In this document: positions 21,836 through 33,255 of the stretch, one piece after another
Numbering within the stretch: the first letter of the stretch is position 1
Layout: each line of letters opens with the position of its first letter
Assembly: GCA_015179025.1 (NCBI GenBank)
Contig: WHUX01000021.1
Span: 459,466-523,465, forward strand
Length of the DNA stretch: 64,000 nt
Direction of reading: 5' to 3'
Source: Terfezia claveryi
Lineage: Eukaryota > Ascomycota > Pezizomycetes > Pezizales > Pezizaceae
Notes under the pieces: model-generated
The model's input: the letters and a program-made list of their open reading frames with translations, nothing else
Told to the model about the DNA's origin: nothing
The model's database searches: none
Made by a program: the position numbers and the translations under genes

Positions 21836-24242
21836 TTACTGGTAATACACCGTCCCCTGTGGAGGATAGTAATAAACTGTTCCCCCACTCGGCACCCCCA
21901 TCCCCTGTTCCGGTGCTGGCGTCAACGGCGCCCCATACGACCCCTGGGCAGCAACACATGCCGCATAATATGTGCTTGGATCGTAGAAATACACTGTCCC
22001 TCCGCTTTCTTGGGCAATCGTTTGCTGCGGCTGCTGTACTGGTGCACTGTGATACGCCGTCGGAGTCTCATTCGGTAACGGACTAGCTACATACTGCGGA
22101 GAAGCAGTATACGCTGGTGGAGGTTGATGATAGATTGCTGTATGCGTAGCATGTTGAGGATGTGCGTGGGCAGAATGAGCATGAGCTGGAGCTTGTGGGG
22201 GGGATAGTAGTGGGTTGGGGGGTAAGGTACCGAATTGCAGTTAGGTTGGAATGGTTGAGCGTGGATGGCCCTGTCCGGAAGCTGCGAGAGGGGGGTGCCT
22301 GTTGTGGGAGGTTGGGATTGGTAGGATGGGTGGCGAGAGTGAGTATAGATGTTGTTCGGGTAGCCATTGGCAGGTGTAACCGTCCCATTGTTCATATCGG
22401 GGTAACCGTGTGGGTGTGGAGGCATGCACGGATTGGTGGCGTAATGCATATTCGATACCGGGGTCTCTATATCTGCGACGCTCACAGTTTTTTGTGGTCT
22501 TGGTTGATGCATAGGAATTATTGGAGTTCCGCGGACGTCATGGATTGGTGGGGCAGGAGTGGGGTAGGATAGTGGTGGTTTTACAGTAACTGGTGCTGCA
22601 GGTTTGTTCGCAGGAGATGAAGGAACATTGTTTGTTTGGTTAGTGAGATCGGTAAGTATCTTTAGAAGAGGTTCGGTAGATGGTGGGAGCTTCACAACCG
22701 GCTTCTTAGGAAACTCCTGTGTAGGTTTGTCTTCCGTAGTGGTAGAGGGCTCCTGATTCTCTGGAAGTTGGGGCGGAAGTGGATCTGTGGATTGTGCTTG
22801 TGCTGGGGAAGCTGGTTGAGTGGTGATATCCAGTTGGAAGGACGACCTCCTAGACATCGCTGCCGATTGAGTTGCAACAGACCCCGCATAAATGCTCCTA
22901 GTCGGACCACGCTGCAATCCACCCCTCCTCATCGTCGGAGGAATACCTCCTCCTATGAACCCAGATCCACCAGGCCTCATCGCCCTTGGTATGAACACGA
23001 ATGACCGATTATGGTGTGGGTAGATGTACTTGATAGGCTGGTCTGGGATTGATATTCTCACAGGCTTGTCTCTCCGAAGGGGGGCCTGTGATAGGGCAGC
23101 CGGAGATGAGTCCTATGTGGAACTTCACTGAAGGTGATCGGAAACTTCATCCCTGGCAAATTGACAATAATCTGGATGGTAGGCCTCTCGTTTGTTAATG
23201 CAACCTTACGTAGGGGTTCTTGCCGGGGTGGGAGCTGTCGAGGCGGGGGTTGTCGAGGCGGGAGTTGTCGAGGTAGGGGTTGTCGAGGCGGTGGTTGTGG
23301 ACATACTGGTGGTTGAGGGTCGACTTTGGGCCGTTCAGCGGCCAATAGCTCCTCGAAACCATCATGTTTCCAGGTGGTTTCGACAGGTTCTGGTGATGCA
23401 TCTCTATATTTGTATGTTAGTATAGAAGTCAAGTAGTAGGACTCAGTACGATTCCAGGCCGTACCTTCCAAAGGGCATGCCTCTCCCAAACATGCCCCCC
23501 GACTTCCACGACCCCCTCTCCCAAACGGCTTGAAGCCATTGCTCCCACCTCCTTGGTGCCTATGGTCGTGCATGAAAAAGGCACCTCGGTTGGGAACAAA
23601 TGCTGGATCAGCATCCCTCTTCTTCTTATATTCCTCGTGCTCCCGTCTTCGCCGTTCGAATGGACTCTCATGTCGGACTGACAGTTGCTGTGTCTTTTCC
23701 GGTGATCTGGGCAGTACCACAGGCTTGATTGATGCAGGTTCGGTTGGCAATATCTTCTCCGATACGGCAACTTCATCGTCAAAGTCCACTACCTCCTCCC
23801 CTATCATCGCCTGGTCGTCGATTTTTAGCCTATTTAACATGAAGTCCGTGTCCGTCATTCCTGGTCTGGAAGCCCTCAGGGATAACCTCGATGGTCCATT
23901 TGTCTGAGATGCTGGCGGAGGTGCCACTCCTTGGGCTGTTCCATTCGTTTTCCTAGACGTCACATCTCTCACAGGGGGATGCTCAATGGTGGATTGCCCC
24001 ACACTTGTTACACCTTCCTCCACAGCGGCAGCTTTCCCCTCTTGTTCTTCTTCCTCTTCCTCGTCCTCACTTAGATTCTCATAATCATCCTCATCTTCTT
24101 CCTCGTCTTCACTCAGTCCCGAATCGTCGGATAGCGAGTCGTCCAGCTCATGGCCGTAATCTTCCCCACCTTCCTCCCCCTCTTCGGCCACTGGACGTCT
24201 TGACGCAATGAGGTCTCTTCTCCGACGGTGAACAGTAGCCAT
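21836..24242 (-). CDS. Btz (Barentsz/CASC3-like) domain mRNP protein, with three apparent single-base deletions
   Basis: CASC3/Barentsz binds eIF4A3 in the exon-junction complex. Residues 1-80 are Arg-rich then strongly acidic. The Btz core ends in D-P-A-F-V-P-N-R-G-A-F-F-M-H-D-H-R, followed by R-G-G-R-G repeats, W-K-H-D-G-F, a run of P-P-R-Q repeats, D-K-P-V-R-I-S-I-P-D-Q-P and S-F-V-F-I-P-R-A. The C terminus has G-G-T-V-Y-F-Y and G-G-T-V-Y-Y-Y. Model: exon 24242-23465, a 61-nt intron with TACTAAC branch site (23464-23404), exon 23403-21836. As printed the frame breaks three times, at plus-strand runs C6 23495-23500, G6 23079-23084 and G7 22197-22203. One additional base in each run restores one continuous frame (2349 nt, 782 residues). 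An alternative 63-nt intron removes the need for the first change but leaves an unnatural Cys-containing stretch. Confidence 0.8.
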
Positions 24243-26612
24243 CTGTAAGTCTTTAACTAGTTAATCAAATCGACCTTTTGCCTCAAGGAAAGTTATTTGT
24301 TGCTAGTTGTTTGCAGAAACGTTATATTGGATCCACACGGAAGAACAGTGACGTGTATAGTATATTCCGTCCCAGGGTCTATCGGTGGTTTAGTCTAGTG
24401 AAGTTAGATCGATGAGCGGGCCGAAAACAAGTTGTCGGGGTTCCAACCGGAGGCTTAGATGGCGATGATTTAGATTGGGGCTCTGTTTTTCTTTTTCTCT
24501 TGCCCCGTATAAATCTCCGTTCTGGAAGTGATTGGGCGAGAATGGTTACGGTTACGTTCGACGGAATGCAGCCTTCAAAAGTGCTCGATAGAACACTGAG
24601 TAATCTACTCTACCATCCTTGGTTACGAACTTATCCCTCCTTCACTAGAGGTCTCTGAGATTTTGTTCTTGATAATTATATCCTGTCTTCAAGTTCACTG
24701 AATCAGAAACCCGTTATACGGTAAACAGGTAGGTGGCAAAATAAATAATATTCTCCCCTGCATACAGAGGCCCAAACATTGCATATTCCATGCATTTTAT
24801 GCAGTGTATGGTTTTTTGGGCCACCGCACTTGAATTGGGTTCTGTCACACCTGGCCAGCTGTCTTCTACTATATGTAGCCTCGTACAAACCAGTCTATTG
24901 TCTATGAGGGGAGTTGCGAGGTCACGAACGCTACAAAAATATTAACCTGGGTTCGAGGCTACTTCACTTACTAGCCTATGAATCTAGGTAGCAGAGTCAC
25001 GATACCTGTCACCCCTTTTATGCTGGCCCAGTCTCCGTTACCAAGTGCATGGATCTCTAATTACAGTCTGGACAACGATTTATTATTAAAACCAATGTAG
25101 GTACTCTACCTCCCTGGTTGATCAATTAGTCTCGATCCGACTCTTTGGGAAGGTTTATCAATTAGTAATCCTTCAAAAATGACTCGCCTTTGCAGCAACG
25201 ATTCATGCTAGGTACATACGGCACAGATCAGTCACATCCTAGGATACCTGTGATAAACATTGACAACAACAACTTGAACTCCACAATATCTAATATTCCC
25301 TCTGAGGCATAAATTCTTTATTTTGCTATCCAATGTACTAAGAACTGCATCTACTTATTATTATCACAGTACCTATTTATGCTACCTAGAACGCAAACGA
25401 AAGACCGCGTAACATCCATGGTGGGTTGGCACATGCTTGGCACATGCGCAGAGTTAGTGCACAATATTAATGCAACTAAACTAAACTAAATTACGAGGTC
25501 CCGAAATGTACATAAAGGTTTGTAGTTAGTTTGCAATTCCAAAAGCGCCCATCGAACCGAACAACTTGATAGTCTCGATGGCCGTAGGCGTACATGTAGA
25601 TCTTTACAACTGCCTCTAAATGTGACCTCATGAAATGTGTCCTACCTACTAGCACTCACGCCACTAAACTCGAAGCATATGATAATGGCAAATTCCCTTT
25701 CATGCACTCATTTCTCATTCACAATAAAGTCCCGGTATGTGCACCTGCCGGCCGGTCCTCCGGTTGTAAATTCTGTAATTCGCTCCCCCACTCCGGATGA
25801 GCAAGCTTATATACACCAATAGAGCCCCCGGCTCCGATTGTTTCTATCTGGGTAGTCTGGTTAGGTAACGGGAGGCAATCGACCATACGTACTCAGAAGG
25901 CGAAACTCAGCGGTGACACCCCCCCTTGTGAGTCAAGTAGGTAGCGAGCTGTGTCCCAACATGGATTTTTAATCCGACCAATAAGTCACTTACTAAGGAC
26001 AAAACCGTTTTATGTACTTTCTCGATCTCTCCACTGTCGTCGCCGGTGATTACTACTATGTGCTCCGCAATGCCGTGATATGCTAAACGCTGAACGTCAT
26101 CGTGGTGCAAGCTTTCGCACTGGCGCTGCTCTCGTATCCACCAAGTTTCCTGGTGCTGCTGCCTGTCTGCCAACGCCAGCGAGCAACCGGTTAGATCAAT
26201 CGAGGCGAGACGCAGCCCTAATTGGCCAGTTGCGAACTAGACTGGATAGCCTACAATAATTCAGCCTCCGTGTTTGGGGCCGACGGGTTGGGTGAGCGCA
26301 ACCAACCCACCGTAGTAGTTAGCCCAGCTATGCATCTGCTGCATCGATGTGTACTAAGCAGAAAGTATCCTCCCTCAAAAGCATCATTGACCCGCCTTGT
26401 CTTCTTTCCTTCTCCAACTCGCAGCTCCCCCACATCTCCACACAAACGGTCCACTTCTCACACGAAGCTTTGAGGCCGCCAGCTGCCATTATTATCAGCA
26501 CAATACTGCCAACAGTTAATGCACTAGAAGGAATTTGTTGGCCTCTGCTATACGGTCGTATTCATCTCTCTCGAAGCTTTCCAGTAGCTAGGTAGCTTCG
26601 TCATCACCCAAC
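24243..26612. other. Divergent intergenic interval
   Basis: This 2.4-kb interval separates the divergent Btz and NBR1 genes. It is AT-rich and holds one copy of a short TAGCCTCG-terminated repeat (24875-24962). A partial tagtctggtt terminus lies near 25855. No coding sequence is supported. Confidence 0.4.
24875..24962. mobile_element. TAGCCTCG inverted-repeat element, copy 1
   Basis: An 88-bp segment begins gtagcctcg and ends cgaggctac, a perfect 9-bp inverted repeat. It shares about 34 identical bases (gcgaggtcacgaacg through attaacctg) and the left end with a second copy at 49130-49211. It is non-coding. Two copies with matching ends but different local flanks point to a small dispersed (MITE-like) element. 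Confidence 0.7.
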
Positions 26613-29440
26613 ATGGCTGCAAACAACGTTCCACCAACGACACTGATCACCACCAAGCTCCTCTACAACGGCTCTATCCGCCGTTTCAAAATTTATCTCA
26701 AGGACTGTGGAGTCAACACACTTCCTGGCAAGGTTAGCTTTTCATTTGAGCTGCTGCTAAAAGTACAAAGCTGACATTTGTTTAACAAAATATAGCTCAA
26801 GGAGTTACTTGCTATCCCTGACGACGAAGATGTGATTTTCGAGAGATGGTCCGATAGTGCTGCTTCCTACGTTGTGCTTGACTCCAATAAGCCAGCTGTG
26901 TACAAGCAACTGTATCGTGCTGCCAAAGCGAAGCTGAAATTGAGGATTAAAGTCACGCACCCAACACCAGAGGGTATGTAGATGAAAACTCCTGCCCTGC
27001 TTCATAAAGTTTTCAGTTCTTCATCGTGTTCAGATCGGACGGTTGTTGACTCATTAGCCCTTACAGCACCCGTACCCGAACCATTTAATTCAAATAATTC
27101 GACAGAAACCTTATTGCCACCATACGCATCAACTACACACCTGTCGAATCCATCTACATCTTTAGCCGAATCCACAACTTCCACCTCAGTGCCCCTTGAG
27201 AAAGTTTCCGAAGCTGTTGTAGCTTACCTCGAGGGTGAGGAAGGTCGCTCAAAGCTTCGGACAACTATCGGAGAGGAGGTTGAGAAGGAAATCGAGAAGC
27301 GTCATGTTCTTGCCCAATCAGTGTCAAACCTTTCTATCGCTCCCCCACCGGCCGTCGAAGCTATCACAGGCAAGCCAAAAATGAGGGAAGTCGTTGTAAA
27401 CCAGGTATACGCAGTATACTGTAACATCTGTAACGTTAATGTCGACAGTGTCCATTATCATTGTGGTGTTTGCGACTGCGGTGACTTTGACCTCTGCGAG
27501 CGTTGTGTTGAGGAAGGAAAGCACTGTAACAATGCGGAGCACTGGATGATTAAGAGAACTATAGTTAATGGGGAGGTCATCTCCAGCAGGGAACTTATTG
27601 CCAGTACTACAGCTATCGTTGCAAAGAAGTCCGACATCCTCAATCAAAGGGAGGAGGAGAAAGTTGTGGAAGAGCCACAGCCTGTCTCAGGCCGTACATG
27701 CAACTGCTGCTGCGAAGGTAAGTTGGCCGAGAGGCATTTTATTTTATTTCACTAATTTGTTTTAGATTTCGGTGATCATCAGTTCGTTGAGTGCACAGTC
27801 TGCGCGGACTACGATTTGTGTCTTGAATGCCACGAGAAGCAAAGTCATGGCCATGATCCTAGCCATTCATTTGTGCCTGCAACAGAGGAGACGGTTCTCA
27901 CACCTCTTGCAAAAACCTTGCTTGGTCCCGGTAAGAATTTCAGGCATTATGCCATCTGTGACGGTTGCGATAAGGTAGTATTCCCCGCTGTCACTATGAA
28001 AGTACAAAGCTAACATTGTGACAGCAAATTTACGGAGTCCGGCATAAGTGCTTCAACTGCCCTGATTGGGATTACTGTTCCCAGTGTTACGCCTCTGCGT
28101 CGGAAAAACACCCTGGACATCGCTTTGCTCCAATTTATGGGCCTTTGGCGGAGCCCGTATCAATTTCTAACCATCTCCAACATTACGGTGTCTATTGTGA
28201 TGGCCCACACTGTTCGACTAAGGGATACTGCTCTTGGATTGTCGGTGATAGGTATAAGTGTGCAGTCTGTCACGACTTTGATCTTTGCGCTAGTTGTGAA
28301 GCTTCTCCTTTAAACAAGCATAACCCGACTCACCCTCTCATCAAGCTTAAAACCCCTGTCCGCAATGTTACCGTCCAGACTCTTGACAGTGAGTTCTCAG
28401 TTCCATTGGGTGATAGGGCACCATCAGTCGCATCCTCCGTCGCGAGCAATGCATCTACCTCTGTTCAGACTGTTGCTGAGGCTCAGCCTCAGAGGGAGGT
28501 TGTCCCCGTCGTGCCCGCTCCGAGCGCGGAAGAGAATTTTGCCGAACAGGTCGCCGAGAAAATTGAGAAGACTGAAGAGAAGGTATCCGAAGTTGTTGAA
28601 CAAGACCCCATCGAGGTGGAGGAGCAAATCATTAGCGAGCGTGGTGATGTATTGATCATCGCCGACTACGTCAAGGAGGTGGTTGCAGATGGTGCCTTGT
28701 ACAAACCAGGTGCTGAATTCACACAGACATGGACTCTCATCAACAGCGGTTTAGTCACATGGCCAGCAGGATGCACCATCAAGTTCACTGGAGGGGATAA
28801 CATGTCTGCCTCAGAAATTACGGTGACCGATGCCAAGGTGAAGACAGGTACCTCTGTTGACTTTTCCGTAAAGCTTGTGGCGCCTGCTCCTACTCGTCGC
28901 CTAAGTCGTCGCGTGATCAGCTACTGGGGTCTTTTTACTGCCGATGGCGTAAGATTTGGGCCTCAATTGTGGTGCGATATTGAAGTGAAGGCCGAGGAAT
29001 TGAAGCAACTCGAGGTGGAGGAGCCTAAGTCTGTTGAACAGGAGGTCAAGAAGGAGGTCAATGACGAAGTCAAGGAAGATGAACCCAAGATCGAGGATGA
29101 CGTAGCCGATCTCGTCAACTCTCATACTTCACAGATGATCTTCCCCACCCTCGAGAAGGAGAGTCCAAGCAATTCTTCCGTCAACCTCGCGGAGGCACCT
29201 GTTGAAGTCACACACGGAGAAGTTCCTCCTTCAGCTGTCTCTACCGCAACTATCAAGGAAGAGGAGTTGACTGCTGACCACAGTGAGGATGACGTTATCA
29301 GTGAAGTCTATAGCGTGGACGAGCTTGATGATGAGTTGGAAAATTTCATCTCTGATGATGAGGACTACGAGGTCTGGGAGGCCAGTGATGATGAGGAGTT
29401 TGGTAGCTCTACCAACGGCTCCACTGGCAGCAATCCATAA
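26613..29440 (+). CDS. NBR1: Nbr1-type selective autophagy receptor (PB1, four ZZ fingers, Ig-like domain)
   Basis: Five exons: 26613-26732, 26796-26973, 27034-27718, 27767-27974 and 28025-29440 (2607 nt, 868 residues). Domains in order: PB1 (about 10-97, beginning K-L-L-Y-N-G-S-I-R-R-F-K-I); a Ser/Thr-rich linker; ZZ1 (about 226-275, C-N-I-C...C-G-V-C...C-E-R-C); ZZ2 (322-370); ZZ3 (391-445); ZZ4 (453-505). The Nbr1 Ig-like domain (about 602-725) contains F-T-Q-T-W-T-L-I-N-S-G and W-P-A-G-C. The C terminus is highly acidic. A possible Atg8-interacting motif is I-F-P-T-L-E before the acidic tail. Family members deliver aminopeptidases or ubiquitinated cargo to vacuoles. Every ZZ retains its Cys pairs, so the gene appears functional. 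Confidence 0.93.
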
Positions 29441-30367
29441 GAATGGGCGGTGTCGTTATGTTCATCATTCATCATTGGCAGCATCAGTGTGTGTGTTTGG
29501 ATAGGAATGGATTGATTGGGTTGGATTTATCTTTTTTAACTTCTTTCCTTTGTTTCTTGATTATCACGAGTGGGTTTACCTTGTGGTCTGCAACTTTTTT
29601 TCTGTTTTATTCAAATTTACTTGGAGTTTCAAGAAAGATCCTTCGCTCCTAACCACACTCATTTGATAATTTGCTCAGCTTGAATCTGATGGAAGATGTG
29701 AGGTTGGGGTATGTTTGAGATTGAGTATCTGCTACATCCACATTGGGGCCAGAAGATGTAGAGATTAGGGTGGTTCAAGCTCGAAATTGGAATGTTCTGC
29801 AATACATGACTCAACAGTACGTATTATGTGAGAATACAGTGTTGAACAAACAAATATATTCTCTACTTTCATGAGACAGTTCATTGAAATCAGTTGACTT
29901 GGTAGACCACATCCATGATAAAGGGCTTCTAGAATACATAAGAGTATCGCAGATAAATGGCAACCATATTTTCAAGTTTCCCAATCTGCCTGCCCGAGAA
30001 GAAGGGAAGTATAATCTCAAAAGTCTTAAAAGTGTTTACAAGAAGATGATGCAAGTATAAAGTATATAAAGAAGTGGAAGCTTGTACCTCCCTCAATACT
30101 AGAATCTCCCTCGCACTCGTTTTTGTAACCCACTTCTGGCCACTCTATCCCATTCAATTGCAGGATAACTCTAGTTGCAGGCCCCATCTCATCATCACTC
30201 TCATCTCACCCTAAGGTGCCAAGTAAACCGAGGAAAGAGCACCACAGAGAAACACCGGACCTAGCTCATCAATCACTCAACGCACCAGTGCCTACCACTA
30301 ATGGTCCTCGGAAAGAAGACAAATAAGAGAACAAAACAGTTAGCCTAAACCATCAGCTCTTGCCTTC
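29441..30367. other. Intergenic, convergent 3' flanks
   Basis: This is 0.93 kb between the NBR1 and RTF1 stops. It is T-rich after NBR1, consistent with 3' UTRs. No gene is supported. Confidence 0.4.
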
Positions 30368-32344
30368 CTAAATCTCAAGATCAATGCCAAAGTCCATACT
30401 CGCAATAACATCATCAATCCCCTTCTTCTTTCCCCCCTTCTGGCTAACAGGAATAGTTCCACCCTCTGTATCCCCAGTAAGCGTAGTATTCGCCACTGCA
30501 TCCGTCGCCTTCTTCATCTCCTCCTCCTGAATAGTCTGCTTCACGCTACTAGGATCCTCATGGACAACCTTTGCCCTAGTCTTGACCCTCATAAACGGGT
30601 TATAGAACTCACTACCAGGCTTATTATCCCCCTTCGCTGCCTCCCTAGCTCTCCTTCGTTCCTCGAGCTCCGCCTTCCTAATATCCTCTCTATTCCGCTG
30701 TCTTGCTGCAGCATTATGTTTCGCCAACTTGGACTGTCCGTCATCCATAGCAGACGCTGTACGTAGAGCTTTCCGCTGCATGTCAGTGATATTTTCAATT
30801 TCCTTGTCAATCCTCCATTTTTCATCCTGGTTGCCTACACGGTCGGCTTCTTCTCGTGCGGTTTTAAGTCTTTCACGTTTAAGATGGAGGCCAACAGTAT
30901 CGACTTTGTCCCTATTGCGTTTCGCAATCATAGCAGAAAGTTCTTCCTCAGTGAAACCTCGAGAGTCAAGGTTGCGGAGGTCATTAGATTTTCGCCTCAA
31001 AAGAGATAGAGCTGGGAGGGACATGGAATCAACATCGAGTTGAGCTTTGAAACGGTTGAATTCCGCTTCGGTGATAGCTCCATCAGACATAAGGTCCATA
31101 GGGAACGTGCGTTCGGCTTTTCCTTGAACAAGTTGGAGGTGCTTGTCTGTTCGGCGGCGACCGTCTAGGAGGGAGTAGAGTTTGCCTTGGACAACTCCCT
31201 TGATCTGAGCGACTCTGTAGGCGTTTTTCCCCGTATCTCTATCGAATAGTGATACCCTCACAAAACAGTCTGCTCGACCAAATTCTGGGTTAATCTCATG
31301 CCGCATTGATGAAGTATGAAATCACCAATATTAGAGATAAAGGGAAGAAATGAGGCAATACCTATGACCGCCTCCTCGAAGCCAGGATAATCACAGAGTT
31401 TTCCAAAGCCTGTTCGCCCTATTCTCGCCCTATTGACATCCTGCACATCAATTTCCCGCTCCTCTTTCTTTACCTCGTACAGATCATTGGCGTATTCCAC
31501 CCGACTGTCATCATCATCACCATCAGAGGTAGTACTCCTCTTTCTAGTTCTCTCATCATCGTCTCCTGTTGAGCTTGGCTTGTCTTTTCTGGTGCTCCTC
31601 TCCTCACGTGCTCTCTTCATCTCATCCAGCTTGCCTTTCTTCGAATCAAGTTTCTTCGCTTGTGGCATCGTCTGGGTACGTGTCGATCTTCTGGTAATAC
31701 CACCTCCAGCCGATTCTCCCCCGCTAGTGTTTCCTGCTCCATTACCAGCAGCTGCTCTTGACTGTGAGCGTAGAAGTGTTCGTAGATGTCGGTCTTGCTG
31801 TGCACGTTCAATCTCAGTAGCACGGTCTGCTAAGGCGGCTTCTCGCTCAATTTCTGGCATAGCCATCAATTTAGCCTTGTCGGCAGCATCTTTGTAAGTC
31901 CCTTCATAGGGATATAGCTCAAATATCCCGTCGTCCTCGGATTCTTCTGAAGAGGAGGCATAACGATTGTTTGTGGAGCGTGTAGCTGCTGGACGTTCTT
32001 CTTCCTCCTCTTCAGAGAGCTCAGATTCAGGGGCGTCAGAAAGTTCAGATCTATGGTGCGGAGAAGCTGTTAGTGACTTACCCCCAGCAAACCAGCAGAA
32101 GTTTGGAGTTTGGCAGCCTGAGGGAAACTTACTCGTCCTCTTCCTGTTCACTGTCGTCCCGTCGGCTTTTCTTCTTTGAGCTCTTCTTCGCTGGAGCCGG
32201 CCTATATTTCTTTGTCCGTGTAGGTGATGCTGAAGTTGGTGGCTCTGATCGTTTTCTCCCGTTTGTAGTAGCGGGTGGAGACAAGGTGTCTGGCTTGGTC
32301 TCTGCTCCAGCAAGAGCGAGAATCTCCGCGTCTAGTTCATCCAT
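30368..32344 (-). CDS. RTF1: Rtf1, Paf1 complex subunit (Plus3 domain)
   Basis: Rtf1 is the Paf1-complex subunit that promotes H2B ubiquitination and binds Spt5 through its Plus3 domain. Three exons on the minus strand: 32344-32133, 32050-31362 and 31269-30368 (1803 nt, 600 residues). The start reads M-D-E-L-D-A-E-I-L-A-L-A-G, the typical Rtf1 N terminus. A Lys/Ser-rich then acidic region follows (E-L-S-E-E-E-E-E-E). The histone-modification region includes G-I-F-E-L-Y-P-Y-E-G-T-Y-K-D. The Plus3 domain runs over about 260-395 and crosses intron 2 (D-Y-P-G-F-E-E-A-V-I, then C-F-V-R-V-S-L-F, Y-R-V-A-Q-I-K-G-V). The C-terminal half is charged, coiled-coil-like and ends S-M-D-F-G-I-D-L-E-I. It is divergent from MSH5 across 0.9 kb. 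Confidence 0.95.
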
Positions 32345-33255
32345 TTTCTCAGGTATCCTCGCTCTCCCAGGGCAATTCGACTGAAGGATGCAGGGCGTGG
32401 ATTGGGTGGAGCGTGAGAATGGGGGAAAGTGTGGAAGCGAGGGAAGAGTTGGGAAGAGTTTGACGAAGGAAGACGAGGGAAGAAGGCAGGCTTATATAGG
32501 CAGTGGAGTTAGGGGCACATGAGCGTAATAACCAGTTCCCTCCATAAAGACAAATTGAACGAACGACGCCCCTTAACCGAAGGGTAGCAACAACGCAGTC
32601 AGAACACATGAATGAGGACAAGTAATTGATATAATTCGATAGGATACAAAAGTGGAACAAATAACTTTCTTCCATCCAGGAAACCCACGTTGATTAGAAC
32701 CAGCGCCGGCTCACCGGCTGTACCGTCGCGGAAAGACTCCAGCCTTAGAGGAAACGAGGGAAGGCTCCAAGTGTTAAGGAAGAAATACTTGTGTGACAAA
32801 GCCGGAATGCCGATGCCTACTAGCACCCACTTGCTAGCGCGAGATGTGAAGCTGGGCATTTTCTTGCTCACAGCTTGTGGATCAATGACGTGAAAATGCA
32901 GAGAAGTAGACCTGTATCTGCAAACTGGCGTGGGACCGTAGCAGAGGTGTCGCAGCCTGATGTGTTTATCTATGCTGGCTGGCTGCGAGAGCACAATGAC
33001 GGTATGAGAGGAGGACGCGTGGGGCATTGTGGGTTCGACTCCCGAGGCTCGCAAGAAGGTAGCATCACAGGGGTCTGATCTTCCTAATTCGGCAGTCCAC
33101 CACAACCTAAAAATCAGGCAGCAGCTCTATTTCCATGTGAGAGCCCAAGTTACATATAGTCATAAGTTCCAAAGCTACCTAGGCACTTTCCGAGATTTTA
33201 GATTGATTTTCTCATCCTATCCAGGTTCTATATCTTAAGGCCACAGCCACAAGCT
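32345..33255. promoter_or_regulatory. Divergent promoter region of RTF1 and MSH5
   Basis: This 911-bp interval separates two divergent start codons, so both promoters must lie here. I see no coding sequence. A tRNA-like gggttcgactccc at about 33031-33043 was examined and rejected. Confidence 0.4.

Noticed and set aside
32960..33055. tRNA-like gggttcgactccc with nearby gcgag/ctcgc pairing
   Set aside because: No consistent D-arm, anticodon arm or full seven-base acceptor stem could be drawn, so it is a chance T-arm resemblance.
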